In this document: positions 11,349-22,965 of the stretch, one piece after another | Layout of the letters: the number at the start of each line of letters is the position of its first letter | Position numbering within the stretch: the first letter of the stretch is position 1 | Assembly (NCBI GenBank): GCA_903813345.2 | Contig: CAIIXF020000011.1 | Span: 4,614,571 to 4,678,570 of the forward strand | Direction of reading: 5' to 3' | Length of the DNA stretch: 64,000 nucleotides | Source of the DNA: Owenia fusiformis | Taxonomy: Eukaryota; Annelida; Polychaeta; Sabellida; Oweniidae | Translations under genes and position numbers: made by a program | The notes under the pieces: model-generated | Seen by the model: only the letters and a program-made list of their open reading frames with translations | What the model was told of the DNA's origin: nothing | The model's database searches: none

Positions 11349-11639
11349 CTTAAAAATATAAAATCATGTATTAACTCAATTAAACTATAAAGTATGACAT
11401 AATGTATTGTTCAACATTTCAAAATGTCAGGACATGCTGTGTTTAACATTTGAACAAACATATTCTACATCCCAAAACATATTGTTTTTAACATTTCTAC
11501 ATACACATACTTGCTATGTTCGTTTCCGTTTGTTTACTTGATTAAGAAAATGCTATGTTTAATACATGACATACAAACACAGGATATGTTCAACATTATA
11601 ACATCTCAAATCAAGCTGTATTCAACATTTTGATATATG

Positions 11640-12014
11640 AAAAAAAAATGTATTCAACATTTCTACATACCAAAACATGCTGTTCAACATTTCAACGTAC
11701 CAAAACATGCAGTTTAACATTTCTGCATACCAAATCATGCTGCATTCAACATTTCAAAATATAAAAACACAATGAATTCAACATTTCTACATACCAAAAC
11801 ATGATCTGTTCAACATTTCTACATACCAAAACATGCTGTGTCACGCATATCTACATACCAAAACATGTTATATTCAACATTTCTACATACCAAAACATGC
11901 TGTTCAACATTTCTACATACCAAAACAAGCTGTGTTCAACATATCTACATAACAAAACATGTTGTGTTCAACATTTCTACATACCAAAACATGCTGTTCA
12001 ACATTTCTACATAC
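11640..12014. repeat. 30-32-bp minisatellite made of copies of a 5' splice junction
   Basis: About 12 units reading, on the minus strand, ACAGCATGTTTTG then GTATGTAGAAATGTTGA. The first block is the last bases of exon 12148-12015 and the second is the start of its intron, so nearly every unit carries an exon-end plus GTATGT donor. Units farther from the exon are more diverged and some have lost the donor. Confidence 0.9.
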
Positions 12015-12148
12015 CAAAACATGCTGTGTTCCACTATCACTTGGCCTGATAAGTTGGTAAAGGTGTAGATTTCTCTCAGATAACAGATTGTGGAGAGCAG
12101 ATTGGAAGGCCTCAATCTCACCATTGATCTTCTCCCGAAGCACAGCAT
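12015..12148 (-). CDS. Tyrosine-rich tail gene, 134-base exon with a helical segment
   Basis: On the minus strand the acceptor TTCTGATTTCAG is followed by 44 codons (AVLREKINGEIEAFQSALHN... to ...SDSGTQHVL) and a GTATGT donor. It enters in phase 1: G from exon 30404-30254 plus AT makes Asp. It leaves in phase 0. Residues REKINGEIEAFQSALHNLLSE have the spacing of an amphipathic, possibly coiled-coil helix, followed by LYQLIRPSDSG. The codons look like ordinary coding sequence and no other frame is as good. Both flanks are minisatellites built from this exon's own splice junctions (11640-12014 and 12149-13880). The family is not recognised. Confidence 0.72.
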
Positions 12149-13880
12149 CTGAAATCAGAAGTACAGCACCTAAAATTAGAAGTACAGCATCTAAAATTAG
12201 AAGTACAGCATCTAAAATCAGAAGTACAGCATCTAAAATTAGAAGTACAGCATCTAAAATTAGAAGTACAACATCTTAAATTAGAAGTACAGCATCTAAA
12301 GTTAGAAGTACAGTGTCTAAATTTAGAAGTACAGTATCTAAAATTAGAAGTACAGCGTCTAAATTTAGAAGTACAGTATCTACAATTAGAAGTACAGCAT
12401 TTGAAATCAGAAGTGCAGCACCTAAAATTAGAAGTTCAGCATCTAAAATTAGAAGTACAGCATCAAAAATTAGAAGTACACCATCTAAAGTTAGAAGTAC
12501 AGCATCTAAAATTAGAAGAACAGCATCTAAAGTTAGAAGTACAGCATCCAAAGTTAGAAGTACAGCGTCTAAAACTAGAAGCACAACATCTAAAATTAGA
12601 AGTACAGCATCTAAAATTAGAAGCGCAGCATCTACAATTAGAAGTACAGTATCTAACATAAGAAGCACAGCATCTAAAATTAGAAGTACAGCATCTAAAA
12701 TCAGAAGTACAGCATCTAAAGTTAGAAGTACAGCATCTAAAATTAGAAGCGCAGCATCTACAATTAGAGGTACAGCATCTAAAATCAGAAGTACAGCATC
12801 TAAAATTAGAAGTACAGCATCTAAAATTAGAAGTACAGCATCTAAAATCAGAAGTACAGCATCTAAAATCAGAAGTACAGCATCTAAAATTAGAAGTACA
12901 GCATCTAAAGTTAGAAGTACAGTATCTAAAATCAGAAGTACAGCATCTAAAGTTAGAAGTACAGCATCTAAAATTAGAAGTACAGCATCTACAATTAGAG
13001 GTACAGCATCTAAAATCAGAAGTACAGCATCTAAAATTAGAAGTACAGCATCTAAAATTAGAAGTACAGCATCTAAAATCAGAAGTACAGCATCTAAAAT
13101 CAGAAGTACAGCATCTAAAATTAGAAGTACAGCATCTAAAGTTAGAAGTACAGCATCTAAAATTCGAAGCACAGAATCTGAAATTAGAAGCACAGCATCT
13201 AAAATTAGAAGTACAGCATCTAAAATCAGAAGTACAGCATCTAAAATTAGAAGTACAGCATCTAAAGTTAGAAGTACAGCATCTAAAATTAGAAGCGCAG
13301 CATCTACAATTAGAGGTACAGCATCTAAAATCAGAAGTACAGCATCTAAAATTCGAAGCACAGAATCTGAAATTAGAAGTACAGCATCTAAAATCAGAAG
13401 TACAGCATCTTAAATTAGAAGTACAGCATCTAAAGTTAGAAGTACAGCATCTAAAATTAGAAGCGCAGCATCTACAATTAGAAGTGCAGCATCTAAAATT
13501 AGAAGTACAGCATCTCAAATTAGAAGTACAGCATCCTAAATTAGAAGCACAGCATCTAAAATAAGAACTAAAGCATCTAAAATTAAAAGTACAGCATCTA
13601 AAATAAGAAGTACAGCATCTAAAATTAGAAGTACAGCATCTAAAATTCGAAGCACAGAATCTGAAATTAGAAGCACAGCATCTAAAATTAGAAGTACAGC
13701 ATCTAAAATCAGAAGTACAGCATCTAAAATTAGAAGAACAGCATCTAAAATTAGAAGCGCAGAATCTAAAATTAGAAGCACAGCATCTAAAATAAGAACT
13801 AAAGCATCTAAAATTAAAAGTACAGCATCTAAAATAAGAAGTACAGCATCTAAAATTAGAAGTACTGCATCTAAAATTGT
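12149..13880. repeat. 21-bp minisatellite made of copies of a 3' splice junction (~80 units)
   Basis: Plus-strand unit AGAAGTACAGCATCTAAAAT plus one T, about 80 times, with point variants (GCGCAGC, TACAATTAGAGG, AAAGTTAG) that recur together at multiples of 21 bp, showing higher-order blocks. On the minus strand each unit is TTCTAATTTTAG then ATGCTGTAC, which copies the last intron bases and first exon bases of exon 12148-12015. Because 21 is a multiple of three, long frames stay open on both strands. The 360-residue frames of LLILDAV or SKIRSTA type are products of the repeat and not called as genes. Confidence 0.95.
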
Positions 13881-14949
13881 CACAGTTGTCTTAAAGCATT
13901 TATCATGTTTGTTTCTTTTTACCATATTTCTATCTTAATGTAATGTCTGATGTTCACTTTTGTAATACAGAAACATAGAAGCACTTCACACATTTTGATA
14001 TATACATGTACAATGTACATGTATATAGCATAAACTAATAAAAGGTATCAAAATGCAAAATGTCACAACCTACCATTTGTTGCAGACACTGAACTCTGAA
14101 TGCTGAATCCGCACACTAAACATCCTTCACAAAAAGTTGGAAATTATAACAACATGTCAATACAATACTTGTGGTAGTTGTGATTTATAACAAAAGTCAA
14201 AGGTAGAGCCATTTTAGTGTGATATTGAGACTGATATATTCTATTACTCTGGGAATACAAGTGGTTAGAGTTATTACAAGAAAACTGTTACAGAATTCAG
14301 TATAAAATATTTGAAGGTTATTTAGGACGAGAATTACAGCTATTAGCCCTTTCTTTGCAATTACAATCAAACATCTGGGACTTTCATGACAATGGTGAAT
14401 GGTTAACAATGCCCTGGCCAAACGAGGATTGGTACATGTAGCTCCTTCATTCAAACTTAATCTTCCATTGCCTGGCATGAAACAATACGGTAACAATTTT
14501 TCCCAGATGCTGAAGACTAGCATTGCCAAAAAGTACAGTTTAGTTTGAATATTAGCATGATAGTTGTACACTTTATAATGTATATAGACTAGATACTTGG
14601 TCCCAAGATGTACTTGGAAGAAATGTTTAAAAAATATTATAATATAAAATAACATGTTACTAAATTGTTCAAAGCCAGGCAAGCAAGTTTGAAAAATGAC
14701 TACCAATCCTCCTTTACCCTGACCCAGCAAGATAATTGATTGAAAACGTTTTCAACAAGTGCAGTCAAGTGATTTTAATAAATGGCACTTTTGTCTGCCC
14801 ATTTATTAATTAGGCACACAAGCAGTCACGTTTATTTTACAAAAATAATATTTTCATATACCCCTTGCTCATAATCAAAATTTGATATTTATTCAAAATT
14901 AGGTCATTAAGGTAGATCTGTCCGACTTGAATTTTTTTACAATTTTCAT
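13881..14949. other. Intron sequence with one dispersed repeat copy
   Basis: 14050-14185 is a diverged copy of the repeat at 7428-7575 (ATGCAAAATGTCACAACCTA). The rest shows no exon with acceptable splice sites. A 177-codon reverse frame at 14197-14730 has no features of a gene. Confidence 0.4.
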
Positions 14950-16090
14950 GATTTTGCAGTAGTTACCAATGATTGATGAAATGGTTTATGATTCACATTT
15001 TTGTTAATACAGTAGTTACCAATGATTAATGAAATGGTTTATGATTCACATTTTTGTTTATACAGTAGTTACCAATGATTAATGAAATGGTTTATGATTC
15101 ACATTTTTGTTTATAAAGTAGTTACCAATGATTAATGAAATGGTTTATGATTTTATATTTTGATCTATACAGTAGTTACCAATGATTAATGAAATGGTTT
15201 ATGATTCACATTTTGATTTATAAAGTAGTTACCAATGATTAATGAAATGGTTTATGATTTTATATTTTGATCTATACAGTAGTGACCAATGATTAATGAA
15301 ATGGTTTATGATTCACATTTTGATTTATAAAGTAGTTACCAATGATTAATGAAATGGTTTATGATTTTATATTTTGATCTATACAGTAGTTACCAATGAT
15401 TAATGAAATGGTTTATGATTCACATTTTTGTTTATACAGTAGTTACCAAAGATTCATTAAATGGTTTATGATTCATATTTCGATTTATGAAGTAGTTACC
15501 AATGATTAATAAAATGGTTTATGATTACCAATGATTAATGAAATGGTTTATGATTCACATTTTGATTTATAAAGTAGTTACCAATGATTAATGAAATGGT
15601 TTATGATACATATTTTGATTTATAAAGTAGTTACCAATGATTAATGAAATGGTTTATGATTCACATTTTGATTTACAAAGTAGTTACCAATGATTAATGA
15701 AATGGTTTCTGTTTCATATTTTGATTTATAAAGTAGTTACCAATAATTAATGAAATGGTTTATGATTCACATTTTGATTTATAAAGTAGTTACCAATGAT
15801 TAATGAAATGGTTTCTGTTTCATATTTTGATTTATAAAGTAGTTACCAATAATTAATGAAATAGTTTATGATTCACATTTTGATTTATAAAGTAGTTACC
15901 AATGATTAATGAAATGGTTTATGATTCACATTTTGATTTATAAAGTAGTTACCAATGATTAATGAAATGGTTTCTGTTTCATGTTTTGATTTATACAGTA
16001 GTTACCAATGATTAATGAAATGGTTTATGATTCATTTTTGATTCATAAAGTAGTTACCAAAGATTAATAAAATGGTTAATGATTCACTTT
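14950..16090. repeat. 53-54-bp minisatellite, ~21 units
   Basis: Unit TAGTTACCAATGATTAATGA, AATGGTTTATGATTCACATT, TTGATTTATAAAG. Two main subtypes alternate (TTTATATTTTGATCTATACAG and TTCACATTTTGATTTATAAAG), so the array grew by two-unit as well as one-unit steps. No exon border is seen at either end. Confidence 0.93.
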
Positions 16091-16674
16091 CTTATTTACA
16101 AATTATGCTCAGTGTTTTCCATTCATTGTATTCCAAGATTTACATGTACCTCACACTGGGGTAGGCTGTTCCAAAATTCAGGAAGGTAGTTCTGACAGTC
16201 ATATTCAAAAAGTAAAAATGGTATAAGCTCAATTCTTTTTGTTGAAAAAAGCTTGTGATAGCGTGGTATGTACATGCACTACCTTAATGCACCTTAATTA
16301 TAGTGCAATGTCTTATTGACCTCAGCTCCTTAGTGCCAAATGTTCTTCCCAAGCACTCCCTTCAAGTTGAAGGCAATTTATTAGCATATACTATATAACA
16401 GCATATGTTGCTAGAGAATCAGAATAGTTACTAAGGTTTAGTATTCAACATTGCACATTTGTTCATAATTTTTTTATTTATATTTACACAATTAAGTATG
16501 ATTACATAAATGTATTACTTGTTTGTTCATACTATTTTCATTAATTGGATGAAGTTATAACTGGTTGAAATGCGATCAAAAAGTATTATTGATTTGTACA
16601 TCTTTTATGTATGATTGCTTAAAGTTATTTTTTATTTCTTGTTTTATAAATTCACTCAATATAATAATAATTTT
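16091..16674. other. AT-rich non-coding stretch
   Basis: No gene, repeat or element recognised. Confidence 0.4.
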
Positions 16675-17130
16675 TAATACCAAAACATTTTTATTTTTTG
16701 AACACCAGAGCATTTACTTTTTCTAAATACCAAAACATTTTTATTTTTGAACTCTAGCATTTTTATTTTTTAAAGTCAAGAACATTTTTTTTTTGAATAA
16801 GCATTTTTCATTTTTGAACACCAGAGCATTATCATTTTTTGAATACACAATTTTCATTTTTGAATACCAGAGCACTTTTTCATTTTATAAATATGCATTT
16901 TTCATTTTTGAATACCAGAGCATTTTTTCATTTTTTGAATATGCATTTTTCATTTTTTGAAAACCAGAACATTTTTTATTTTTTTTGAATAAGCATTTTT
17001 CATTTTTTGATTACCAAAACATTTTTCATTTTTTGAACACAATAATTTTCATTTTTGAATACCAGAACATTTTTAATTTTTTGAATAAGCATTTTTCATT
17101 TTTTGAATACCAGAGCATTTATTTATTGAA
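16675..17130. repeat. Degenerate T-rich minisatellite upstream of the secreted Cys protein
   Basis: Irregular units of GAATACCAGAGCATTTTTCA and GAATAAGCATTTTTCATTTT alternate for about 450 bp. The array ends about 100 bases before the ATG at 17235. It could lie in the promoter or in a 5' UTR intron, since GCATAATGCAG just before the ATG could be an acceptor. Confidence 0.8.
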
Positions 17131-17234
17131 AAGCAAGAGCCATTTCAGGGGAGAAAGTATGTGCCTGATATATCAGTCACTCTAGATATTAAACAGGTTG
17201 ATTAAGCAATTTATACTTTGCATAATGCAGCAAG

Positions 17235-17477
17235 ATGTGGAAGCTTCTTATCTCCGTGGCCCTGGTTGGCCTTTGCTCTGCCGAATGGTACTCCGACACA
17301 GACATCAAATTCACTGTGACAGACGCACCTGCTGAAGATCGTGTAGAAGGACAAGCTGCACGATTAGTTACAGATGCCATTCCTAAGACTTACATAATTG
17401 GAAGAGTCATTCCGATTATTGATGTCATTGAAGATGCTGTTGATATCATTCGTGTCATCACTACCAGAACAGGAAGG
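17235..17477 (+). CDS. Secreted Cys-containing protein, exon 1 (signal peptide and pro-region)
   Basis: The ATG at 17235 opens 81 codons: a signal peptide (MWKLLISVALVGLCSA, cleavage expected before EWY), then an acidic stretch (DTDIKFTVTDAPAEDRVEGQ) and a segment of Ile/Val/Asp pattern (IIGRVIPIIDVIEDAVDIIR) that could form an amphipathic helix. The exon ends ACAGGAAGG before GTAAGG in phase 0. Exons 2 (18484-18623) and 3 (27153-27240) join in frame to give 156 residues with Cys at 88, 105, 109, 131 and 156 in the mature part. The family is not recognised. A secreted defence or matrix protein is possible, but that is inference. The gene is on the opposite strand to, and inside an intron of, the tyrosine-rich tail gene. 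Confidence 0.78.
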
Positions 17478-17830
17478 GTAAGGTTATGTTCAATTCAAGG
17501 CTATCTTCAATTCAAGGCTATACTCAGTTCATAAGGCTAAACTCAATTCACGGCTATACTATACTCAGTTAAAGGCTATATTCAATTCAAGGCTATACTC
17601 AGTTCAGAAGGCTACACTCAATTCACGGCCATACTATACTCAGTTCAAGGCTATATTCAATTCAAGGCTATACTCAAGGCAAAGCTATATTCAATTCAAG
17701 GCTTTTCTAAATTCAAGGCTTTATTATTACTCAATTCAAGGCTATATTCAGCTCAACTCAAGGCTATACTCAATTCAAAGCTATACTCAAATTAAGGATA
17801 TATTCAATTCAAGGCTATACTAACACATGT
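17478..17830. repeat. 17-20-bp minisatellite starting exactly at a 5' splice site
   Basis: The intron opens GTAAGGTTATGTTCAATTC and continues as about 18 units of AAGGCTATACTCAATTC. The first unit is the donor sequence itself from its third base. Units diverge with distance. The rest of intron 1 (17831-18483) shows no element. Confidence 0.85.
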
Positions 17831-18483
17831 AACATGTAATAATACTCATTTCAAGAAGGATTTTAAAATCTTTTTACCAAGAAATAGATTCTACATTAAA
17901 TAGATCACCCTGATAGCAACTGAATGATAATGACCTCATTCAGGAACTTCCTATTCTAATAAAAACCTAGGGTTCTTGAAATTTATACCCAAAGGATTTG
18001 TAAAAAATATGTGACCATTAATGAAGCTAAAATAAGTTATTTTTTGTGGTAAAAGTGTAAAAATAGGTGGCGCCATTATTGTGAACTTCAAATTTTGACC
18101 TATTTTTCAGCCCAATCCACCTCAAATAAATTTTGCACATTCCTCTTTTTTTTGCCAATAGATATTATTGGTATTTTGCTTACATTTTCCCATTAACCTA
18201 CATTAAAAAAATGTTATACCCTACCCCCACGTTCGAAAATGAATAGGTGGCACCACTTTAACTGCCAAAAGCGAATTCATTTACCTCACATTTTTACTCC
18301 ACCCAAGATAAATTTACTCTGGAACAAAATAGTACCCTCGAACCTTTTTTCCATGAGCCAAGTACCGAAATCGGAGCTGGGGACAGCATTACTAGGAAGA
18401 ATTTTTACAATTTCAACAACCAGAGTTTTTAAACATGATTTCCCAAATTAAGTCTTTCATCTAAGTTAAGGGTTCTAACCAAG

Positions 18484-18623
18484 GACGGAAAGCTGATGGT
18501 GTGCCCCTGGAAGCAAGAAGGAGGTATCTCCGCCTGGAGGTGGAAGTGGTACTGTACGGTGAGATGCCCTGATGGAAGACGAGTTAAAGTGAGGACATCA
18601 GGACGAAACAGTGGTATCGCAAA
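18484..18623 (+). CDS. Secreted Cys-containing protein, exon 2
   Basis: The acceptor GGTTCTAACCAAG ends at 18483. Read in phase 0 the exon gives residues 82-127, beginning DGKLMVCPWKQEGG and containing the striking run SAWRWKWYCTVRCPDGRR with three Trp, two Cys and several Arg/Lys. It leaves in phase 2 at a GTATGT donor. The polypyrimidine tract before the acceptor is modest. The match of phases on both sides supports the model. The basic, Trp-rich Cys core is unlike the acidic first exon, as in prepropeptides whose C-terminal part is active, but no known family fits by eye. Confidence 0.75.
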
Positions 18624-18772
18624 GTATGTACAATCTTGGGTATTTATATGCCATGTCGGTTTGGGAGTTGATTGGGGGCGGGGGGGCAGGGGTGGGAGGG
18701 GTGTCAGTTAATAGGAAACACTTAAAGTGGCTCTTATGAATAAAGCATAAAGTAAGTACAATCTTGGATACT
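18624..18772. repeat. Start of a ~120-bp minisatellite at a 5' splice site (left part)
   Basis: One unit and the start of a second: GTATGTACAATCTTGGGTAT, then TATGCCATGTCGGTTTGGGA, ending CATAAAGTAAGTACAATCTT. The array resumes at 25794 after the 7-kb transposon. Each unit border carries AAAGTAAGTACAAT, resembling the exon 2 donor region GCAAAGTATGTACAAT. Confidence 0.85.
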
Positions 18773-19625
18773 CATATGTATGGCATGAATTCCGTATCAA
18801 AAGTAATACGTACCTAATTTAGTAGTTTTGGTGCACGCTTTTAAAATCCAGTGCCTAATTTGGATCCGTGACCCCTTTCACTTAAACCACCGTACATAGC
18901 TTGGAATTCCGTTACCTATTTCATTTAACGTGACCAATCTTAATTTTGCCTGACGATATTTGAAAAAAAAGCGTCACGGTTTTTTCGAAAAAGCGTCACG
19001 GATTTTGAAAAAAACCGTGACGCTATTTTCCAAAAACCGTGACGCTTTTTCTAAACTACCCGATCTGAATTTTCGTAATAGCGTTCGGTATTTCATGACC
19101 CAATCCAGTACGTACGGTATACTCATCTCCGTATACCCAACGCTTTTACTGATCGGTGCATTTTTACCGGACGCTTTTACCGATCGGTGAAATTCCCCCG
19201 TACGCTCTTACCGTTCCTTGCCGTGAATTCCGGACGGTATACCGTCGCGACATCTTTTAATGATGGCATGCATTAATACCGTTCGGTGTATTTTTAACGG
19301 ACGCTTTTAGTATCGCTTGTTTAGATAGACTTCGTGTAATCTGAACCAAACGACCGTGTATGTATTGGGTTCCACTACCCAATCGTCCAATGTGTCTCTT
19401 AGATACATTATGATTTCATTTCAAATTATGAAACTGATTTATACCGATCAAAGTCTTGAAGACCCCTTGTACTCGCATAAAGAAATGTTTACTTATTGCA
19501 CTGCACTGTGCTGCCATCTTTCAATGAGTGACATTTGAATAATTATTCTATACCTGTATACCTTTCATATTGAGGATATCCCTGTGGAATGATGTTCCAG
19601 TCTTTAATAATATTTTGTTTTATAC

Positions 19626-19710
19626 AGGCCCGTAGCCCCCCTGGCCAAAAGTTCTTTCAAAATCATGCAGTTTTTCACCATTTTGAGCACTTCTCAGGTG
19701 AATGATGCGT
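19626..19710 (+). repeat. Left end of a CAGGCCCGTAGCC element
   Basis: CAGGCCCGTAGCC followed by TTTCAAAATCATGCAGTTTTTCACCATTTTGA as in the complete element at 30037-30218 (motif quoted in part: AAAATCATGCAGTTTTTCAC). The right end is missing. Confidence 0.6.
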
Positions 19711-19729
19711 TTGTTGGTGTGATCTCGAC

Positions 19730-21540
19730 TAGTGTGGTGGTTATTGTTCCAGTAGTGTAGATATATCGTTGAGGGATTTCACTTTATTGTTTTTCAGAGT
19801 TGTTTGGTTGTTTCGAGTTGATATAATTATATTAGGTTCGGTGGCTTTCCTTTACCTGAGATGTTAATTTATTGCTTGGGGCTGTTTCCGTATTGCGTTT
19901 TTTATTTTGTAATGTTTTCTTAATATTTCGTGTTTTGTGAAATAAGTGTTGGTTTCGAGGAAAATTGTTCCATTCGGTCGGTGTTGGGGTTGTTTGGTTG
20001 TATAGTATATTGTCTCGGCTTCGTGAATTGGTAAGTGTTCTAGTCGGGAATCTCTTGTCGAGATGTTTACTGAAAGAGAGTGCTGTTTTTCGTACGTGTT
20101 CTGATATTTTTGTTTTTACTATGCGCGTTCGGTGGGATTGGCGCTGATGTGATTGAAGGATGTTGCTTTATTGGTTGGGTACGAGCGTTGTTTGGTTATT
20201 TAGTTGGTTGGTACATAGTTTGGGCTACGTGTTGGTGTTTATATTGTATGAGTGGCTTTTAATTTTGTTGAGATATTAATTTGTTAAGTGGGGCTGTTTT
20301 CCGTATTGCGGAATGTGATATTTTGCTATTTTGCAATTTGTTTTCTCGATATTTCGTATTTTGTGAAATAAGTGTTGGTTTTGTGGGGGAATGTTGTTAT
20401 ATCAGGTCAGTGTTTGAGTTGTTTGGTTGTTTGGTGGTTTAGTGTCTTGTCTTGGCTTCATGAAGTGGTAAGTGTTCTAGTAGGGGCATCTCTTGTTGTC
20501 GAGATGTTAACTCGAATGAGGGTGCTGGTTTTCGGTACGCGTTCTGATATTTTTGTGTTTAATATATAGGCGTTCGATGGGTTTGGCCCTCATGTAATGG
20601 AAGGCTGTTGCTTTATTGGTAGGGTACCAGCCGTGTTTGGTTGTTTGGTATGTTGTTTAGATTTTGTGTTGTCGTTTGAATAGTGTTGTGAGCTTGTCTT
20701 GTTGTTGAGATAGAACTTAAATTGTGTTGCTGTTTTTCGGTACGTGGTCTGATATTTTTGTTTTCTTGGCGCGTTCGGTGGAATTTGTGCTAGTATAGTG
20801 GAAGGCTGTTGTTTTGTTGGCTGTTTACTAGTGTTGTTTGGTTGTTTGGTGCATTGTCTGGGCTTCGCTTTGGGGTTGATGAAGTGTTGGTGGCTTTTCC
20901 TTTTGTTGAGATATTAACTTGTTTATCATAGCTAGTTTCTGTTTTGATTTTCTTTCATATTTTGCGATATGTGGAATTGGCGTTGGTTTGATTGAAAGAA
21001 TGTTGCTTTGTTGATTTGGTGTTGTTTTGTTGTTTAGCATGTTGTTTGGATTATGTTTGTATTTGTGTTTCATTGGTGGCATATGTTGTTAATGAGATGT
21101 GGAATTCATATTGGGAGTCGTTGACCCGCTATGTTTTTTTCTTAATATTTCGTGTTTTTGGATTGCGTGTTGATTTCGTGGAGAAACATTGTTTTATTCA
21201 GTCGGTGTTTGGGTAGTTTGGTTGTTTGGTTTTTTAATATATAGTCCCGCCTTCTTGAAGTAATGTTGCAATGGGGGTAATTCCTGTTGTTGAGATATTA
21301 ACTTGAATGCGGGTGCTGTTTTTCGGTGCGCGTTCTAATATCTTTTCTTGTTTTATTGCGCGTGATCGGAGAAATTTATGCTCATTTGGTTGTTTGAATG
21401 CGTGGTATATAGTTTCGGTTTCATGTTATGGTTTGTGTTTTGTGTCTGGGTTGTTTGATTGGTTTATAAAAGGAATATCTCTATTGAGTTTGTTAAAGGG
21501 GATAGAGTCGTTGTGTTATTGAGGTGGTTACGTGTGTCTT
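19730..21540 (+). repeat. Degenerate ~400-bp tandem repeat with extreme G+T on one strand
   Basis: About four to five units share, in order, GTTGTTTGGTTGTTTGG, GTAAGTGTTCTAGT, TTGTCGAGATGTT, TTCTGATATTTTTGTTTT, GCGCGTTCGGTGG, GAAGGCTGTTGCTTTATTGG and ATATTTCGT..TTTGTG. Most 60-base lines have well over 40 G+T. Short open frames occur, but none looks like a protein. It lies inside the 7-kb transposon. The other flank (24440-25010) has the opposite bias (A+C rich). Confidence 0.75.
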
Positions 21541-22965
21541 TATTGGAAACATGCGCGTTCATTCTTACATAAGTTTCAATCATTTAGCCATTTGTTTAAT
21601 CTTTAATCACTCATCCAATCATTCAGTTGGTTGGACATGAAGACAAGAGTTTGATTCATTAATTCAATTTCTCTTTTGGCAGAGATGGGTGGCCCTGAAA
21701 TGGCCGGGGTAGTTTGATGGTCTATGTTGATCTATGTGTTGATGAATAACATACAGGCCAAACTGCCCTAATACGTCACTTCCACTGAATAGAAAAAAGT
21801 AGTTTAAAAAATGAATGTAGTCCCAACACAATTGTGATCATGACGAGTCAGTAAGCTAGTATGTAGGTACAGTTGTCATCTTTTTGCAATGACAACATGT
21901 CATTTCTTCTGAAAATGCGTTTATTTGGGTTATCCTGAAGGAAAATTTCGAGTCAAGTGGCGTATTAATTTTGCCTTGATTTTTGTGAATTTCTGTCGGC
22001 ACTCGGCAGAGAGAGAGGGGGTAGTGTCACAATTGACCAATTATTTCAAAAAGTAGATGTTTGGCACCTATTGAGTTTAGTGTCAAAATGTAGCTTAGAC
22101 ATAGCTTTAGAACCTCAGATAGGCCAGTGAGGCCACATAAATCCATAACTCGAGATAAAAAGTCAGGTGGTCAGATAACATGGCGGGTATAGTAGAAAGT
22201 TACCTTTAACTATAAAATTGCATCTGTTTTAGTAGTTCCATTTTCATATAACCCTTACGTAGCTTATAGTTATGAACATTAAAATATGTCCAGTAAAGGA
22301 AAATGTTACCTGTCCAATACAAGAAAAGATATTTCACTTTTTGGGATTTTGTAACATGGGGTCTATGGGGAATCAACCCGGACTAGATGTCACATTTCAA
22401 AACAAATTTAATTTTCAAAGTTGATTACAATTTTCGATACCATATTTCTAGAAGTATGGTATGGTTTTGCTATCGCCATTAGGATCTGCCCGGCTGCCGT
22501 CGAGGTCCCCTGCGTACGAATCATACGCTATTTTGGAGGATTGGCATTCCACCATATCGTCTAAGTGTGGTTTCTATGTTTTAATATTCATGCTGATTAT
22601 TTTGTGTTTGTGTTGGTTTTTTATATGTGAATGATCTCTTTCTCGATCTCATCTTAGCTATATGGTGTGGACGTAAGAAAACACGCTTCCGGTTTGTTTA
22701 TCAGTTCGAAGATTTGTCTAATTGTCTTTTAATTTGTATTCTTGTTTGTCGGAACGTTAGTTGCTCAGTCTATGGTGTGTTGTATGCCGTTTGGTTGGCC
22801 TTGTTTTTTTCCGTCTAGGGTTGTATTTTAAAGGTATATTAGTTGGTATTACACCCCAAGCCGACCCGGCAACACAAACCGCACACACTCTACATTATTT
22901 TTTTGAAGATAAACATTTGATTGATAGTTTGCGGTCTTGTATGTTTTAAGGTAATGTACCTAGTA
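21541..22965. other. Interior of the 7-kb transposon, no gene recognised
   Basis: No coding frame with family motifs. A short segment at 22860-22920 (CGACCCGGCAACACAAACCG) has a diverged direct copy at 24480-24540 (TGACACGGCTACACAAACAG), so the interior has its own duplication. Confidence 0.4.

Noticed and set aside
12276-13413. Open frames of 350-366 codons on both strands (LLILDAV and SKIRSTA repeats)
   Set aside because: They exist only because the 21-bp repeat is a multiple of three and lacks stop codons; several frames on both strands are open at once. Only the splice-junction content is informative.
14197-14730. 177-codon frame on the minus strand
   Set aside because: No start context, splice logic, domain or sensible composition; overlaps ordinary AT-rich intron sequence.
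10990-17130. CRISPR-like arrays
   Set aside because: Direct repeats have no unique spacers of constant size, the setting is an animal genome, and the units vary as in minisatellites.
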